The notes beneath the pieces were generated by a model. The model was not told where the DNA came from and ran no database searches. It saw only the letters and a list, made by a program, of their open reading frames with translations. Positions 39,407-51,042 of a DNA stretch of 64,000 nt are shown piece after piece. This DNA comes from Phoebastria nigripes (Eukaryota > Chordata > Aves > Procellariiformes > Diomedeidae). The position numbers and the translations under genes are program-made. How positions within the stretch are numbered: the stretch's first letter is position 1; each line of letters starts with the position of its first letter. The stretch is taken from NCBI GenBank assembly GCA_035582835.1, contig JAYKAV010002739.1, positions 354,630-418,629 of the forward strand. The letters are read 5' to 3'.

Positions 39407-42089
39407 GTAACGCGTGGGTGGGGTGCGGTGGGGGGGCGCACAAAGGGCCGCCGCGGGGCAGCGCCGCCCGCGTCGTGCGCGGGGCCGTCCCGCTCCCCTT
39501 TTGTCGGGGGATGGGGACATGGCAGGGTGCGGCGGGGACCCTCCTCTGGCTCCTCGGCGGCGGCAGGACGCGGAAGCGGCGCCGCAGGTACCTGAGCGCC
39601 CGGGGCTCCGCGGCCCCTCTTGCCGCGGGGCGGGGGGACGCAGGTGTGCCGGCCTCGTGCGCGCGGCCGTCCCCACCCCGCCCGGCAGGCGAGGGGCAGC
39701 GGGGCCGAAGCCTTTGTTCCGCCGCTGGCTGCGGGCGCCGCCGCGGCNTGCGCTCGGCGTCTGCCCCGTCCCCGTCCCCCCCCCTTCCTTTGTGAGATCC
39801 CCGCGGGGCTTGTGCCAGCGGCGGTGGGCGGCGCGGCCGCCCCTGGCCTCGCCTTTCTGCCTGCCCCCGGCCCCGCTCGCTGACGAGTTCCTGGGCGAGG
39901 GAGAAGTGCGCACACATGGCAAGCAGCAAGCTTCCCCTTGTCCTCATATTGCACGGCCGCGTAGTCGGGTCAGGTGGTGGATACGGTTCCCCGCCGGATT
40001 TCTAGTCTTGGGGGGGGGGGCGGGAGTGTTGGTAGGGGGAGATGGATGAAACTACGGAGCTTGGGTTCATTTCCTTCCCGGGCCGGTGGCTAAGTAAAGC
40101 AGACATGTGTTGCCTTACTTCCTGTGCTACTGAAAAATACATGTGGTTCCACAGTTGTAATTTCCCCTCCCTTCAGATGACTCAAAGTCTGGATTTTGTT
40201 AATGAGCCTCTGAGCCCTTACTCTGATATTCTCCTTCAAGGCCTTTTCCAAAAAGGTGTCGCACAGAGTCTCGTTTTCAGTGCCTGGAGAAGAGGGATGT
40301 GTAGTTTGTGACACAAAGAGTGCTGTGACAGACAGAGAAATAACATTGAAAACGTGAGTTTTCATCATCTTTCCGCTACTCTTCAAGGAGAGACTTGAGT
40401 CACATTTGATAAAATTGGCAATCTAATGAAGTGCTAGCTTCCTCTGACATCAGTATGTTTAGTGTGTCTTTCCTTTGTTATAACAGGAGCTTTAATAACT
40501 TAGTGGTTCAAAAGTCCATGAATTTTGCAAATTCCTTGGATTATTACAATCTTTGTATGTTGGCTTCAGAAATTGATGTACATGCTCGCCTCTAAAGGTT
40601 TTGTAGATCTATTCCGGACCGGTTCTCCACCTTCTTGTCTCTGCCCCAAAAAGNCATATTCCTAATTCGTGTTAGCTTGTTTAAGATAAATTCTTGGTAA
40701 GAGCAGACAGCTTGATAGGTTTAATTCGTGTTAAAACTACCTTGTCTNTCTGTAGGAGGTATCTCTTCTTAGCTGGCAGGAGAATGCTCCCNTCTAGTAA
40801 AGAGATGCTAGGCTGTATGAAGCAAGTTGCAAAAGCTTTGGGTTTCAAGTGTATAGGGTTAAGTGGAAGATGCTAATGGTTATCCTCAGGTGAATCCAAA
40901 TGAAAAGATGATTACAGNCTTCATGAAAGTCAGTGTGCCCTAAGCACATCTTTGTCAGGCCTGGCAGGAGTCATTTAGGTTCTGTTGTAACAGAAAATAA
41001 CTAGGGGCTTTTGGGACAGACACATGAGCTGCTGTACTACTGCATGGTCATTTTTGATGTAGGTGTTTTGAACAGAGGTGCTCAGTGGAGTGGTCCAAGT
41101 TGGTTTCATTGCAACAGCAACGCCTAGTCAGGAGCCATACCTTGGTGCCAAAATGTATTCAGGAGGTAGCTNCAGCTGAGACAAAACTGAAATGGTTAGA
41201 AAAATGAGAGAGCAGAAAGATTGGTAGGAACTAGAAAAAAGGAATTTCTAGGGAAAACACATGAAGTAAATGGCTTAAAGAAAAGACAGGACATGCTGAT
41301 CTTCGGGCAATTACATAATATAGCAGTGTTGGATTTGTTGTGGTTTTTATATACAAGAGGTATAATTTTATATACACAAAAGCTACTTAATCTAAAATAT
41401 GAGTGTTTTTGACAATACAGCTTGACTTAATTTTTCTAATCCTGTGCTTCTGGTAGTACAGGCCACCTTCCTGCTAGCAGAGCTTGCTGAAACTGCTTAN
41501 ACGTGCATAGCTTTTTCAGAAGTAAATGTCTCAGATGAAAGGACTTTGTAGAAAGTGTGAATCAAATCTGAGAACTTAAGTGCTGTGGCTCAAAAATACA
41601 AAAGCATGATCAAACAAAGAATTCCTCCAGTGTTGGTAAATCGGGTGGTTCTATGTTTATGTAGCATTAGATATGTAATAAGTAAGCTCTGGTGCTTCTT
41701 GTATGGTGGAGCACCTCTGTCAGTCAACCCCCCACCCCCACTGGATTTATTTCTTCAAAAGTATAGAATACCCTTTAACCTTGCTTGTTTTGTATTTTAG
41801 GTCCAGTCTTAAAAGAAGAGAATCATCAAGTGTTTAGGACATTGGTATTTTGAGACTTCTTGGTGGCAATGTGTATGTGAAAGTCGGAAGGGGGAGGTGA
41901 AGCAAACCCCTGATATAGTTATTACAACCAGAGAGCAACTGATAATCAGAACATCTGGGATGAGTAGAGAATACAATAGGAAAAAGATAGTAACTGCATA
42001 AATCCATGGTTCTTTCATACCTTACGTACTGTAAGCTGTTCTGTCCCTCATCTTAGAAAAGATGCATTATTATTGCAAAAGGTTCACTG
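39407..42089 (+). other. Start of the putative first intron
   Basis: The sequence follows the donor at 39,407 and is G+C-rich up to about 40,090, then A+T-rich. It contains the G-run at 40,010-40,020. It also has an unusual cluster of single ambiguous bases (40,654, 40,748, 40,792, 40,918, 41,172 and 41,500). No second exon is evident. Confidence 0.5.
40010..40024 (+). repeat. G-run
   Basis: Eleven consecutive Gs, one C, then GGG, at the 3' shoulder of the CpG island. With nearby G-runs (GGGGGAGATGG at about 40,036) it could support a G-quadruplex on the plus strand. Confidence 0.8.
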
Positions 42090-42450
42090 AAGGGCAACAA
42101 AATATGAATTAGTTCCTAGATGAGAAATGATTGAACAGGCTAGGACTTGTCAGCCTAGTAGAGATGATGGGACAATGGTATGGTAAGGCTCTATAAAACT
42201 CTTGTGGAGAGAGCAGGTGAAGATGGAAGAGGAGGCACACAGTCAAATCAGAGTTAGGTTAGGTTCAGAACAAACAAAAGGAGTTGATTCTTCACTCAGT
42301 GTAGGGAATTCACAGGTATACTTGCTATANGATGTATTACACAAGAAGTTTTTGTGGACTTAAGGGGAGGTTGGACAAGCATTGGAAGACAGATACATTG
42401 AGGTTAGTAAATGGATGAGCAACGGCCTCAGGAAGAGTTGAAAATAGCTG
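42090..42450 (+). mobile_element. Ancient CR1/L3-like element, sense
   Basis: GAAGGGCAACAAAATATGAA, then AGGCTCTATAAAACTCTTGT, then CAGAACAAACAAAAGGAGTT followed by TTCTTCACTCAGTG, then GTGGACTTAAGGGGAGGTTGGACAAG-like sequence. This is the exact order of the C-terminal ORF2 codons and 3' region of the old CR1/L3-like elements shared by turtles, crocodiles and birds. Stops and indels are frequent, so it is a fossil. It is a different, much older lineage than the copies at 4.8 and 26.5 kb. Confidence 0.7.
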
Positions 42451-45400
42451 GAGGTTGTGAGAGTATAAGGAGCAGTTGTTGTACGCTTGTCTTGTTTTTC
42501 CTCTTCCCTCAACAGCTACTTACGGTCATTCTTTTTTGGTTTGTTTAAATAGGAGTGGAGCATGTTAGTATATTGCTTTCTATACAGTGGTGAGTTTGAC
42601 AGTTACAGNGATGATACTAAAATGCTTGATACTGCGTACCAGTGATCTTGGTTCTAGCTTTTGTCATTATGGTGTTCATTACTGGATAGTTTGGTGGGTT
42701 TCTTTGCAACAGCTGTAAGTAGAATTTAAAGAAGAGTATATTGCAGTTCTGTCTCTAGGTATTTTGCAGGTAATATTTTCAAAATACTTAATGTTATCTT
42801 CAAAAAAAAAAAAAGTAGACGGAAACTTTTTTTCCTTAGTATTTGATACTACTTCATATATATCATAAAATGTTCACAAGGTCATAGACCATGCAGTATG
42901 GCTAAGTAATGGGTTTATGTTTCTTTGTGTCGTCTTTTTCTTTCAATGAAACAAATCTGTTATTATCACTATTCTACTGTAGATTATGATAGAACTGAAA
43001 GTGGCTCTTGTTGGAGAAAGGCATATTTCCAGGCTTCTCCTCCTGGCTTTCCTAATCAAAGCATTAAAGTAGTGTGGTCTGCCATATCTCACTGAAGAGG
43101 GCATTAGTGTCCCTGTGCTTTTTCTGAAGTGGCTATGTGGTTGGCTACCACTTTTATTTTTTAACAGCTGTGCAAGCACATCATCAGGTGGGTTTTAGAC
43201 TTTCCTGTTCAACAGTGGTTGTGTTTCAAAGACAGTTTTGGGCTTTTACTTCAGGCTTCATTTGAAGACTCTTTCAGGTACAGCCCACTGTACCCACTTC
43301 ACCAACATACATCATTGCCTCAACGTGATCTGTCTGTTCCTTTATATCGATGCATCTTTTTAATGCAACAGGGTAGTGTCTGGTACTCCCAACTTCTCAA
43401 ATCCATAACAAAACGCGTCAAGGCTTGTAGGAGTATGTCAGAGCCTCTTGAAATAAAAAAATACACAAATTGATGAGAAGTATCCTAACTGTCAGAATCT
43501 GCTGGTAGTTACAACTTCAATAGTTTAATAATCAAACATACAAAGTGCTTTTTCTTGTCAAGAAAAATCTTAAATATAACTTCATTTTCATGAATGGATT
43601 TCAAGGGAGAGCCAGGTATTTGGTGGCAGCTAGACTGGAATACATGGTTTCCAAACTAAGCTTTGGTCCAGTTACTGCATTTCAGATAGCTTGGTAACTT
43701 TGTCTAGCTAAGTAGTACTTCTCTTAGGTGGTTATTGAAACAATTCCTTTTAAAATATGTTCTAAGTCTTGATTTACCTTGGTGGTACTTCATATGTAAG
43801 AATGTAAGTAGCATCAATACAGTAAAATGAAGTTTTACAGAACTGACTATTTCGTATCTTTCCATGTATCTTGGATGACTTACTGTTTTCGAAATTAAAT
43901 AGTGCAAAGTGTTCTTTTGTGTGATTGTTGGCCTTCTTATTTGACACGTGGCTTTTGCGATGGTAAGTCAAATGACAGGTCTCTGAAGAATATTATGCTG
44001 GTACATATAAATTTTTTTCACATTAAGATAGTAAGCTCAAACCAGTGTTCTCCCTTTATGGCTGGACAAGGGTAACTGAGGGTATGTTTGTACTGCCTAA
44101 TTGAGGACTGTGCAGGAAACTTTCCTCCCCCACGAGTTCGTGGCATCTGGCTGAACACATGCTCTTCACAAGTTAAAGGAATACAGTTGTGCTGGTGTGG
44201 CAGGGCCCTAGCTAAATAGCCCTGATGAGAGAGAATTTTACTAGCTTGACGACCTTGCAGACTTGAATCTATGACTTCTGAGAGGCAAGCTGCCTTTCTG
44301 TATTGTGCTGTTTGGGTAGGGTGCATACCTCGTGCAACTTGCACCATGCAGTGGGCTATGAGCAATGTCCCTGATCACCTCTGGGTTAAAGTACTGTAAG
44401 CTACTATTAAGTGTATGTGCTGGCAGTCTTTTTGAGTTCTTAAAAAGTTACCATGGCTGTCAAAAACTTGATGTGTTACTTGAGAACTTTCATTAGGCTT
44501 CATTGCAGTAGTTTTATTTGCTGTCCAAAATAAGCTGCAGGGTGTACTAAATTGAGTAGTTGTTGCCTTATATCCATGTGATTGATCTGCTTCTGTAGGT
44601 GACTTTTGACATGTCACCATGATTGTTGTTGGCTTTTGAATATTGATACCTTTTACACAAGGATATCTGTTACTTAAGATCTTTAGTGGCCCTGAAGTAG
44701 TACTTAGTAAATAGAACTGCTCTATAACTAGCGATTGATAAAATACAGAGTAGAACTTGAATATACTTGAACTTAGCTAGAGAAGGTCTCCAAAGAATAC
44801 TGTCATGCTTTTGGTATAGCATATTCTGGAATGATAAAGTTTAGGGACATTTCACATTTTTTGCTAAAATTAAGATAGCTGTCTAGCTAATGTTTTGAAA
44901 TATTGATATGAATAGTGAGATTCAAATAAGGCTTTTGTAAATAAGCAGATGGAGAAAAGCACCACAAACTACTTAACCCTGTGGATCAGTAAATGTCTGA
45001 ATGCAAAAATGAGACTATTGATTCTTCTACAGATGATCTTACAGTATTCTTAAATATGTATTTCTAAATTTACATTTGTACAATTAGCAGTAGGTGAAAA
45101 TACTACAACATTATTTTTAAAAAAGTGCAACGTTTGCATTTAAAAAGTCAGTCCTGACATCTTAGAAGCTCCGTTTTGTGTTACTGAGAATAAACGTCAA
45201 TTATGCAAGCATCCCAAGTCTACCTTGCCAGCATATCTCAATGGTTATTAGAAGGGATTATCTGTGTAAGACTCTGTGTTAGTTTGTGCTTGGCACCTTC
45301 CGAGTTCCTTGTTTCACTGGGAGTTAAATTTGCTGCATTAGAGAGAGCATGTCATGACAGAGGAAATGTATATTTTAACCGATAGATGGAGCCATTTTAG

Positions 45401-47721
45401 TTACATATCAGCATGCCTATTTACGTAAGTTTTTGAAAACTTTGTTTCTTAAAGTCTTCTCAGTCGGTTTGTCTTTAGAGTATGGCTCATAGTTATTTTA
45501 TGATTTCTTTATCTACAGAGAAGACTAAACGTTTTATTCTTCCAATAACAGTGCCAGGATTGTACAGCAGGAAGGCTATTCCATTTTCATAAATGTGCAA
45601 AAAAGAGTGAATGCTTGTGCTTTATGGGAATTACTGTTATCTCTGTAAATTGTCCAGTGCCACGTAAGTAGAGCTCTATAGCCTTTGTACACTTTGCGTT
45701 GCCTTAAGTAACATTTCGGAATACTGATCCGTAGTGTTGTATCTGACAGTCTGGATGGTCTTGTGACTTCCGCCCCAAAAGGCTGTTAGCTCAAACTGAG
45801 ATTTTGTTTTTCCTACTCCAGTGCCTTAAACTAAATTGACTCAAAGCTATGTAATGGAATGGTTGTCCTATTTGGGTATACTGGCACAAGTTGTCTTATT
45901 TCAGCAATGCTGGAGTGCTTCATAACCTTGAAACACCCCTGGCTTATTAATTCTAGCAAGTCCCGTTTTAGCAGAAGTATTTGCAATGCNGTACTTGTTG
46001 TATTATCTTGTATCCTCCTTCAGCATCCACTTTTCTAAAAGGTATATTTATGTTTTTCTTAAGAGTTTGACTCTTTGCCCCTGCACTTGTACTTGGTAAT
46101 GTACCTGATAGACCTTCCCTTTCCCCGACTCTTTCAAGTCTTCAGCACTGAAGATTATTTTTGGTGAACACAATGTCAACTTGAAGAGTAGGACCTTGTT
46201 TAAATCTTCATTTTGAACTCTCTCAATATATGGTATTTTGTGAGGTATAGGTGTGTTGTCTTGTTCCCCAGATTCCTGCTGTGAGAGAATTTGAGATTTC
46301 TCGTGACTCAGTTTTTGTTGATTTTTTTTCTTTTTTTTTTTTTTTTTTTTTTTTGTCTACTTATTCAATCTCATTGGAAGTTTAAATTTTCTGCAAATCA
46401 TATAGAATGAGTACTGGTATTTTTCATAAGACATAGTTGTGCTGGAAGACATTTAGACTTGTCTTGTTGGCAGTATGGCTAAGACAGTATCCTGAAATAC
46501 CAAAATATTTTTAAACTGAAAAACAGACTTGAAGTTTTTTTAACTAAAAGAGAGTCTTCAGTAGAAGTTTCCAGATTGGGCACCTGTTGTCAAACTGTTG
46601 CCCCAGTTTAACAGAATTTCTGGAGTCTGCCTCCAAACAAACTGGAGCTTCCTGTGAATGAGGCACGTGGGCAGAGGCTGCAGAGAGGAAGGGGGAATTA
46701 CTTACAGAGCAGTGTCCCCTGTCCCCCCACCATCTGATGTATGTTGGAATTCTGCTGTTTGACCTTCTCTGCCCTCTGCTACTGTTCCGTCTACAGTACA
46801 GCTATACTACTGANGATCTGTTAGCTGAGGTCTGCCTTCAGGTGCGGAGAACTGAGGACTCACGTGAAAACTTGACTGTTTTTTTGGGTTATTATCTTTT
46901 CACTATGGGGGCATGTGTATCTTAAGANCATGTATGTAGATAGCATGTCTTGAAAAACTATGCTTCCCTAAAGTGTAAAGTGAAGATTCCTCCCCCGCTC
47001 ATTGTTGCACTAGGCTGATTCCTCTGCATTTTCCATGACTAATGTCTACTAAATATATGCTGGCTGTGTCTTGACTGGGATCTATTTTGGGATGAAGAAA
47101 AAGATAGCTAAGTGATTGTAAATACCTAGGTTATAGCAAGGGTAATGATATCAATTATTCCTTGCTAGAAAAAGCTAAGAATTCGCTTCAACGAAAAGTG
47201 CCACTTCTGAACTCCATGACTGTTTCACTAGCAGAGTATAATCAGAAGACGAGAGAATCTCTAATCAGGCTGTCTTGTTTGTATATCTTTGTTACCAAAG
47301 AACAGGAAGAGGTTAAAGCAACCCTGCATTCATAGAGGTGGTGTAATAGAATCACGTTTGGTGTCNGTTTCTGGAGTGGGATTGCTTCTCAGTGCAAAAA
47401 TTCTGTTGCCATGTCAAGAGATTCAGGCTGCTGTGTTCTGGATCTCAAAAGTGGAAGCATGTGTGATTTCTTTCTTTTAGACAGGGTTACGAGTAAGCTA
47501 GTACAGCTAGTAAATCATGCTTATTGCTAAATGATCAGACTTCAAGTCCACATTTAGAAGCCCTGATTCTTCAGATTTTCTCTTACGTTTGTAAGAAAAG
47601 GATGTATAGCAGATGCTAATGTGCATAACACCTTGTTGTACAAAGATCTATTTTCTGTTTCTGTTGTATAACTTCAGTTTTGGAGGAAAAAATTAAAATA
47701 TGTTTTCTCCCCTTTGTACNG
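42451..47721. other. Non-coding (putative intronic) stretch
   Basis: No exon can be supported. The stretch contains an A-run at about 42,802-42,813 and the T-tract listed at 46,322. Frames are short. Confidence 0.55.
46322..46354. repeat. Poly(T) tract
   Basis: Eight Ts, one C, then 24 Ts. On the minus strand this would be a poly(A) tail, but no retroelement is recognised to the right of it in the expected antisense orientation. Confidence 0.9.
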
Positions 47722-48950
47722 CCCTCCACATCCATTGTTAGTTTCAACTCCAGCAGAGCTTTGGCTTATCTAACTCCACCCCTGCACGATTAGATAATGT
47801 CTGTATATTCCTCCCACCCCTGCTTCCACCTTCCATGTACTCTGTTTTGCATTTGAGCTCAGTCATGGTTTTCCTTTTCTTTCACGCTGGTCCATTGTCA
47901 GGCCTGCTTGAGTTCCTGCATGCAGGAGTGGTCCCTCTTGTGCTTTGACAAGGCTGTCCTTGAAGATCAGCCAGCTCTCACAGGCTTTCCCCTTCACCCT
48001 CCATGGTGGTCTTCCATGAGATTCTACCAAGATCATCCCTGAACAAGCTGAAATCTGCTCTCCTGAAGTGCCGTGTTGTAACTGTATGTATTGGGTCTTG
48101 CACTGTATACTGTACTATTTGTCTTTCTCACTTCTCTCAGGAGTCTACACTCCACAATGTCATGGTTGCTGCGGCCAAGGCTGCTCTTGACTTCCACATC
48201 TCTGTCTGGTTCTTCCTTGTTTGTGAGCAACAGGTCCAGCCGAGCATCTTGACTAGTTGGCTTATTGATCACTTGCACCAAGAAATCATTTTCAACACAC
48301 TCAAGAAATCTCCTGAAGTGCTTGTGCTTGGCCACACCCTACCAGCAGATACCAGTGGTTTTAGGCCCCCGTGTGTACCGGGCCTGCAGTCGTGAAGCTT
48401 CCTCCAGCTTTCGAACGAAGNCTTCTTCTACTTCCCCTTCTTGATAAGGAGGTCTGTAGCAGGCACCTAGCACAGCATCCAACCCAATCCATGGGTTGGA
48501 CAGAACAGTAATTGCTTTTTGGAAGTGTCATGGGTGTCCATATAGATAAGCAGGAAAGTGTAATAGTTTAGGGATTGGATGAGCCTCAGTCTTTCCAAAA
48601 CATTATTCAGCAAGCAGCAGACCTCCCAGGACCTCCTGCTTATCTTCCCTGTTGTGCAGTGTGTTCATCCCCTCCTGCAGCTCTCTCACCTGGCCACTCA
48701 GCACCTCAAAGATAGCGCACCACCCTCGGATGAGGCTGATGCTATCAACAGCACCAGGGAGGAGCAGTGGGTGCTCCCTGCAGCCCAACACCTGGACGGT
48801 GACATCCTCCCTGTGCAGCTTTTGGAGCTGGGTTCTCTAATGTGCGAGGGACAGTTGGTTCAGCTGGTGTTGGAGACTTCACCCTGTAACATGTTGCACA
48901 ATCTTGAACGGTGTTTCAGGGCCCTTTGTAGCTTTGTCGTGTGAACTGCT
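47722..48950 (-). mobile_element. Internally deleted CR1, antisense
   Basis: Read on the minus strand, the right part (about 48,950 to 48,590) encodes a leucine/glutamate-rich stretch, FEVLSGQVRELQEGMNTLH, likely from the coiled-coil ORF1 region. Next comes GACYRPPYQEGEVEE-like sequence (about 48,460-48,420) from the end of the endonuclease domain. Then comes LDLLLTNKEEPDRDVEVKSS, the conserved linker between endonuclease and reverse transcriptase. Last come ESWLIFKD-like and WKQG-like blocks down to about 47,725. Most of the endonuclease domain is missing between the first two blocks. The RT domain and the 3' tail are also absent, so the copy is broken at its 3' side, which is unusual for CR1. 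Confidence 0.8.
48033..48335 (-). pseudogene. CR1 ORF2 fragment: endonuclease-RT linker
   Basis: This 100-codon open stretch on the minus strand carries FLECVENDFLVQVINKPTSQ and LDLLLTNKEEPDRD, the conserved CR1 segment directly after the endonuclease domain. It has no catalytic residues and no native start. The matching codons upstream and downstream are in other frames because of indels, so it is a relic. Confidence 0.8.
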
Positions 48951-50980
48951 GTGACATCTGGTAGCTGCCTCTGTTGGCTGAGCCCTGGGAGATGGGCTGT
49001 GCCCATGTTTATGTTGTTGAACTANTAAACTTTACCATCTAGTTCTGTTCACAATATAGATTTAAAGCACACGTGCTTATGTGAATGTTTTGTTCTACTT
49101 GCAATTGGTTTCTGATAGACACATCATGTCAATATTATTTTAACAACTCCTGTATTGTAAAATTAGTTGTAATGACTGCTATTTCTGCAAGGCAGCTATT
49201 CATTAATAATAATCGTTAATGTTTTTAGTTGGCTGGCGCTGTTGTGTTGGCTGATGATGTTGCATAACGTCTTGGCTTCTCAGCTTGGAGGGACCAAACA
49301 CAACAGATTTTCATGTTCACGTTTCGCCAGGTCATGTGCCTGTAATAATATACATCTCTTTCCCTTATCTTGAAATACTTAATGAGGTATTTATTAAATG
49401 CTGTTATGTAGAGGGGAGACAGTTCGGTCGTATTGGAGATGCCTCAGTTGAAAAGCCTAAACTTTCTTCTCTTTTTCTCTGTGATATCTGTAAACATAAT
49501 TTGTTATAGGTGGAGACACTGCAGCTTCAGTCTATGTTCTAGGAATTACTTTCTTCGCCTCTGTCTCTTTTATAGAGGGGTTTTAACTGAATAATGCTAC
49601 TGGTGCTTACTAGTGCTANATAAAACTAGAGTATCTTCTTTTCTAGTTGCTCCCCAGAAAGAACACTTAAAAGAAGGAATTGTTCTGTGGGTTCTCTGAC
49701 TAACTTGTGAAGTCAAAGGACTGATTACAAGCTCTTTAATTAGCATTCTAAACAATAAGGTAGGATTATTTAGACTGCTGTTAAGATTTATTGCTTCTTT
49801 GTTTCTATTTAAAAAAAAAAACTATTGGAAAGATTGTATTTAAACTACTGCTTGTTTTAGGCTAGTGATTTCTTTGAATTTTTTTTTTCTTTGGCTTGTA
49901 CAGCACCATTGTGAGGATATACTATTATGTAAGCGCATGCATTTCTTTAACATGTCAAACATATTTCCAGACAGATTTCGTGTACGAAAAAGGAAATGAG
50001 AAACTTCTTAGTGAATAGCCACAGTTGGTGTTACTGTTGGTGGTAAATTCTTCATTTTCTTTGTCAAATGACTACACCCTACTAGCCATGCATTTTAAAA
50101 CTGTTTATATAAAAACAAACAGATAGCATCTGATAATTATTATGACTCATTTGGAAGTGATAAAACCCAGGAGTAGCAGAGATCCTTTCCTTTTTCAGCT
50201 TGATTTTTATTAACATTGCTGCACTTGGTGCCATTCAGAGATATCAAAAAGGAAATTAAGGAGGCAGATACTCTTGTAATTAATTTTTGGTTGAATTGCA
50301 GGTAGTTAGATAATGATAGGATGGAGAGACATGTTTCAGCTTATAAATTAAGTGTACAAAACCAGTTATTGGACAGTTTTAATTTTAGATTGTAAATACA
50401 AGCAAATTTATTAAAGCTTTTCTGACTGATTTTTGTGGAAATTCTTGAGTTTTGAAAACTGCTGATGTATGCTAGTCAAAAAAGTAAGAACATCAACCAG
50501 TTGTTTTTTTGTTGTTGGCATCAGTGTTGCCATCCATTACCTGCCTTAACTGCTCATGCTATATAAAATGCTTGCAGTTACTTTACATTTTTTAGAAATG
50601 TAACCAGAGTTTATTTTCAGCATATTTTGTANTGTACTTTGCTAGATGTACTTTGCTTTCTTTTACTGAAATGTGTAACTATATATGATTCTGTGTATGG
50701 TAAGAATAAATATTCCTGGGTCTTGTTTTATACCCAGATGCTCTAGGTAGAGCTTCAGCTGAGGCAGATCAGTTTATTGAGAAGTTGAGAGTATTTTTCC
50801 TTAAAGTCAAAAGAATGAACATTTATTTTTAAACTAAGTACAATTATAGATTCAAGCCTTCAGAAGAGGGGAGCCAAAAAAGATTAAATATCTGATTCCC
50901 AAGAAAGAGAACAAGTTAAATAGGGGTAAGATGCTAGCTTAATTTTTTTGTTTTTAATGGAACAGCTGTTCACCAAATGA

Positions 50981-51042
50981 TTTTGTTTGACATGATTAAA
51001 AAACTATTTGTCAAACAAAACATTTTATTTGACATGATTAAA
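50981..51042. repeat. Inverted plus direct repeat cluster
   Basis: TTTTGTTTGACA (50,981-50,992) has a perfect reverse complement, TGTCAAACAAAA, at 51,009-51,020. A second direct copy, TTTTATTTGACATGATTAAA, lies at 51,023-51,042 and differs by one base from 50,981-51,000. The stem would have 12 pairs and a 16-base loop. Confidence 0.85.

Larger units (their letters stand above)
38755..40090. promoter_or_regulatory. CpG island with TATA-less promoter
   Basis: This is the only long stretch of the window with very high G+C and many CpG dinucleotides (GCGCGGGGCGGGGGG, CGCGGCCGCC and similar). Its edges are sharp against A+T-rich DNA. Such islands mark promoters of broadly expressed or developmental vertebrate genes and are normally unmethylated. 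An inverted CCAAT box and a GC box lie near its middle, followed by a likely 5' UTR and a first exon on the plus strand. No TATA box is apparent. A divergent minus-strand transcript is possible, as with many CpG islands, but is not shown by the sequence. Confidence 0.9.

Noticed and set aside
39202..39954. Long minus-strand frames (up to 250 codons) in the CpG island
   Set aside because: G+C-rich DNA has few stop codons by chance. The predicted peptides are low-complexity Arg/Pro/Gly/Ala, and the frame crosses an ambiguous base.
39414..40049. A 211-codon plus-strand frame downstream of the first exon
   Set aside because: It starts after the likely splice donor, is low-complexity Arg/Pro/Gly/Ala, and spans an N. 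It is best explained as G+C-rich intron.
48003..48395. A 130-codon plus-strand frame
   Set aside because: It is antisense to the recognisable CR1 ORF2 linker on the minus strand.
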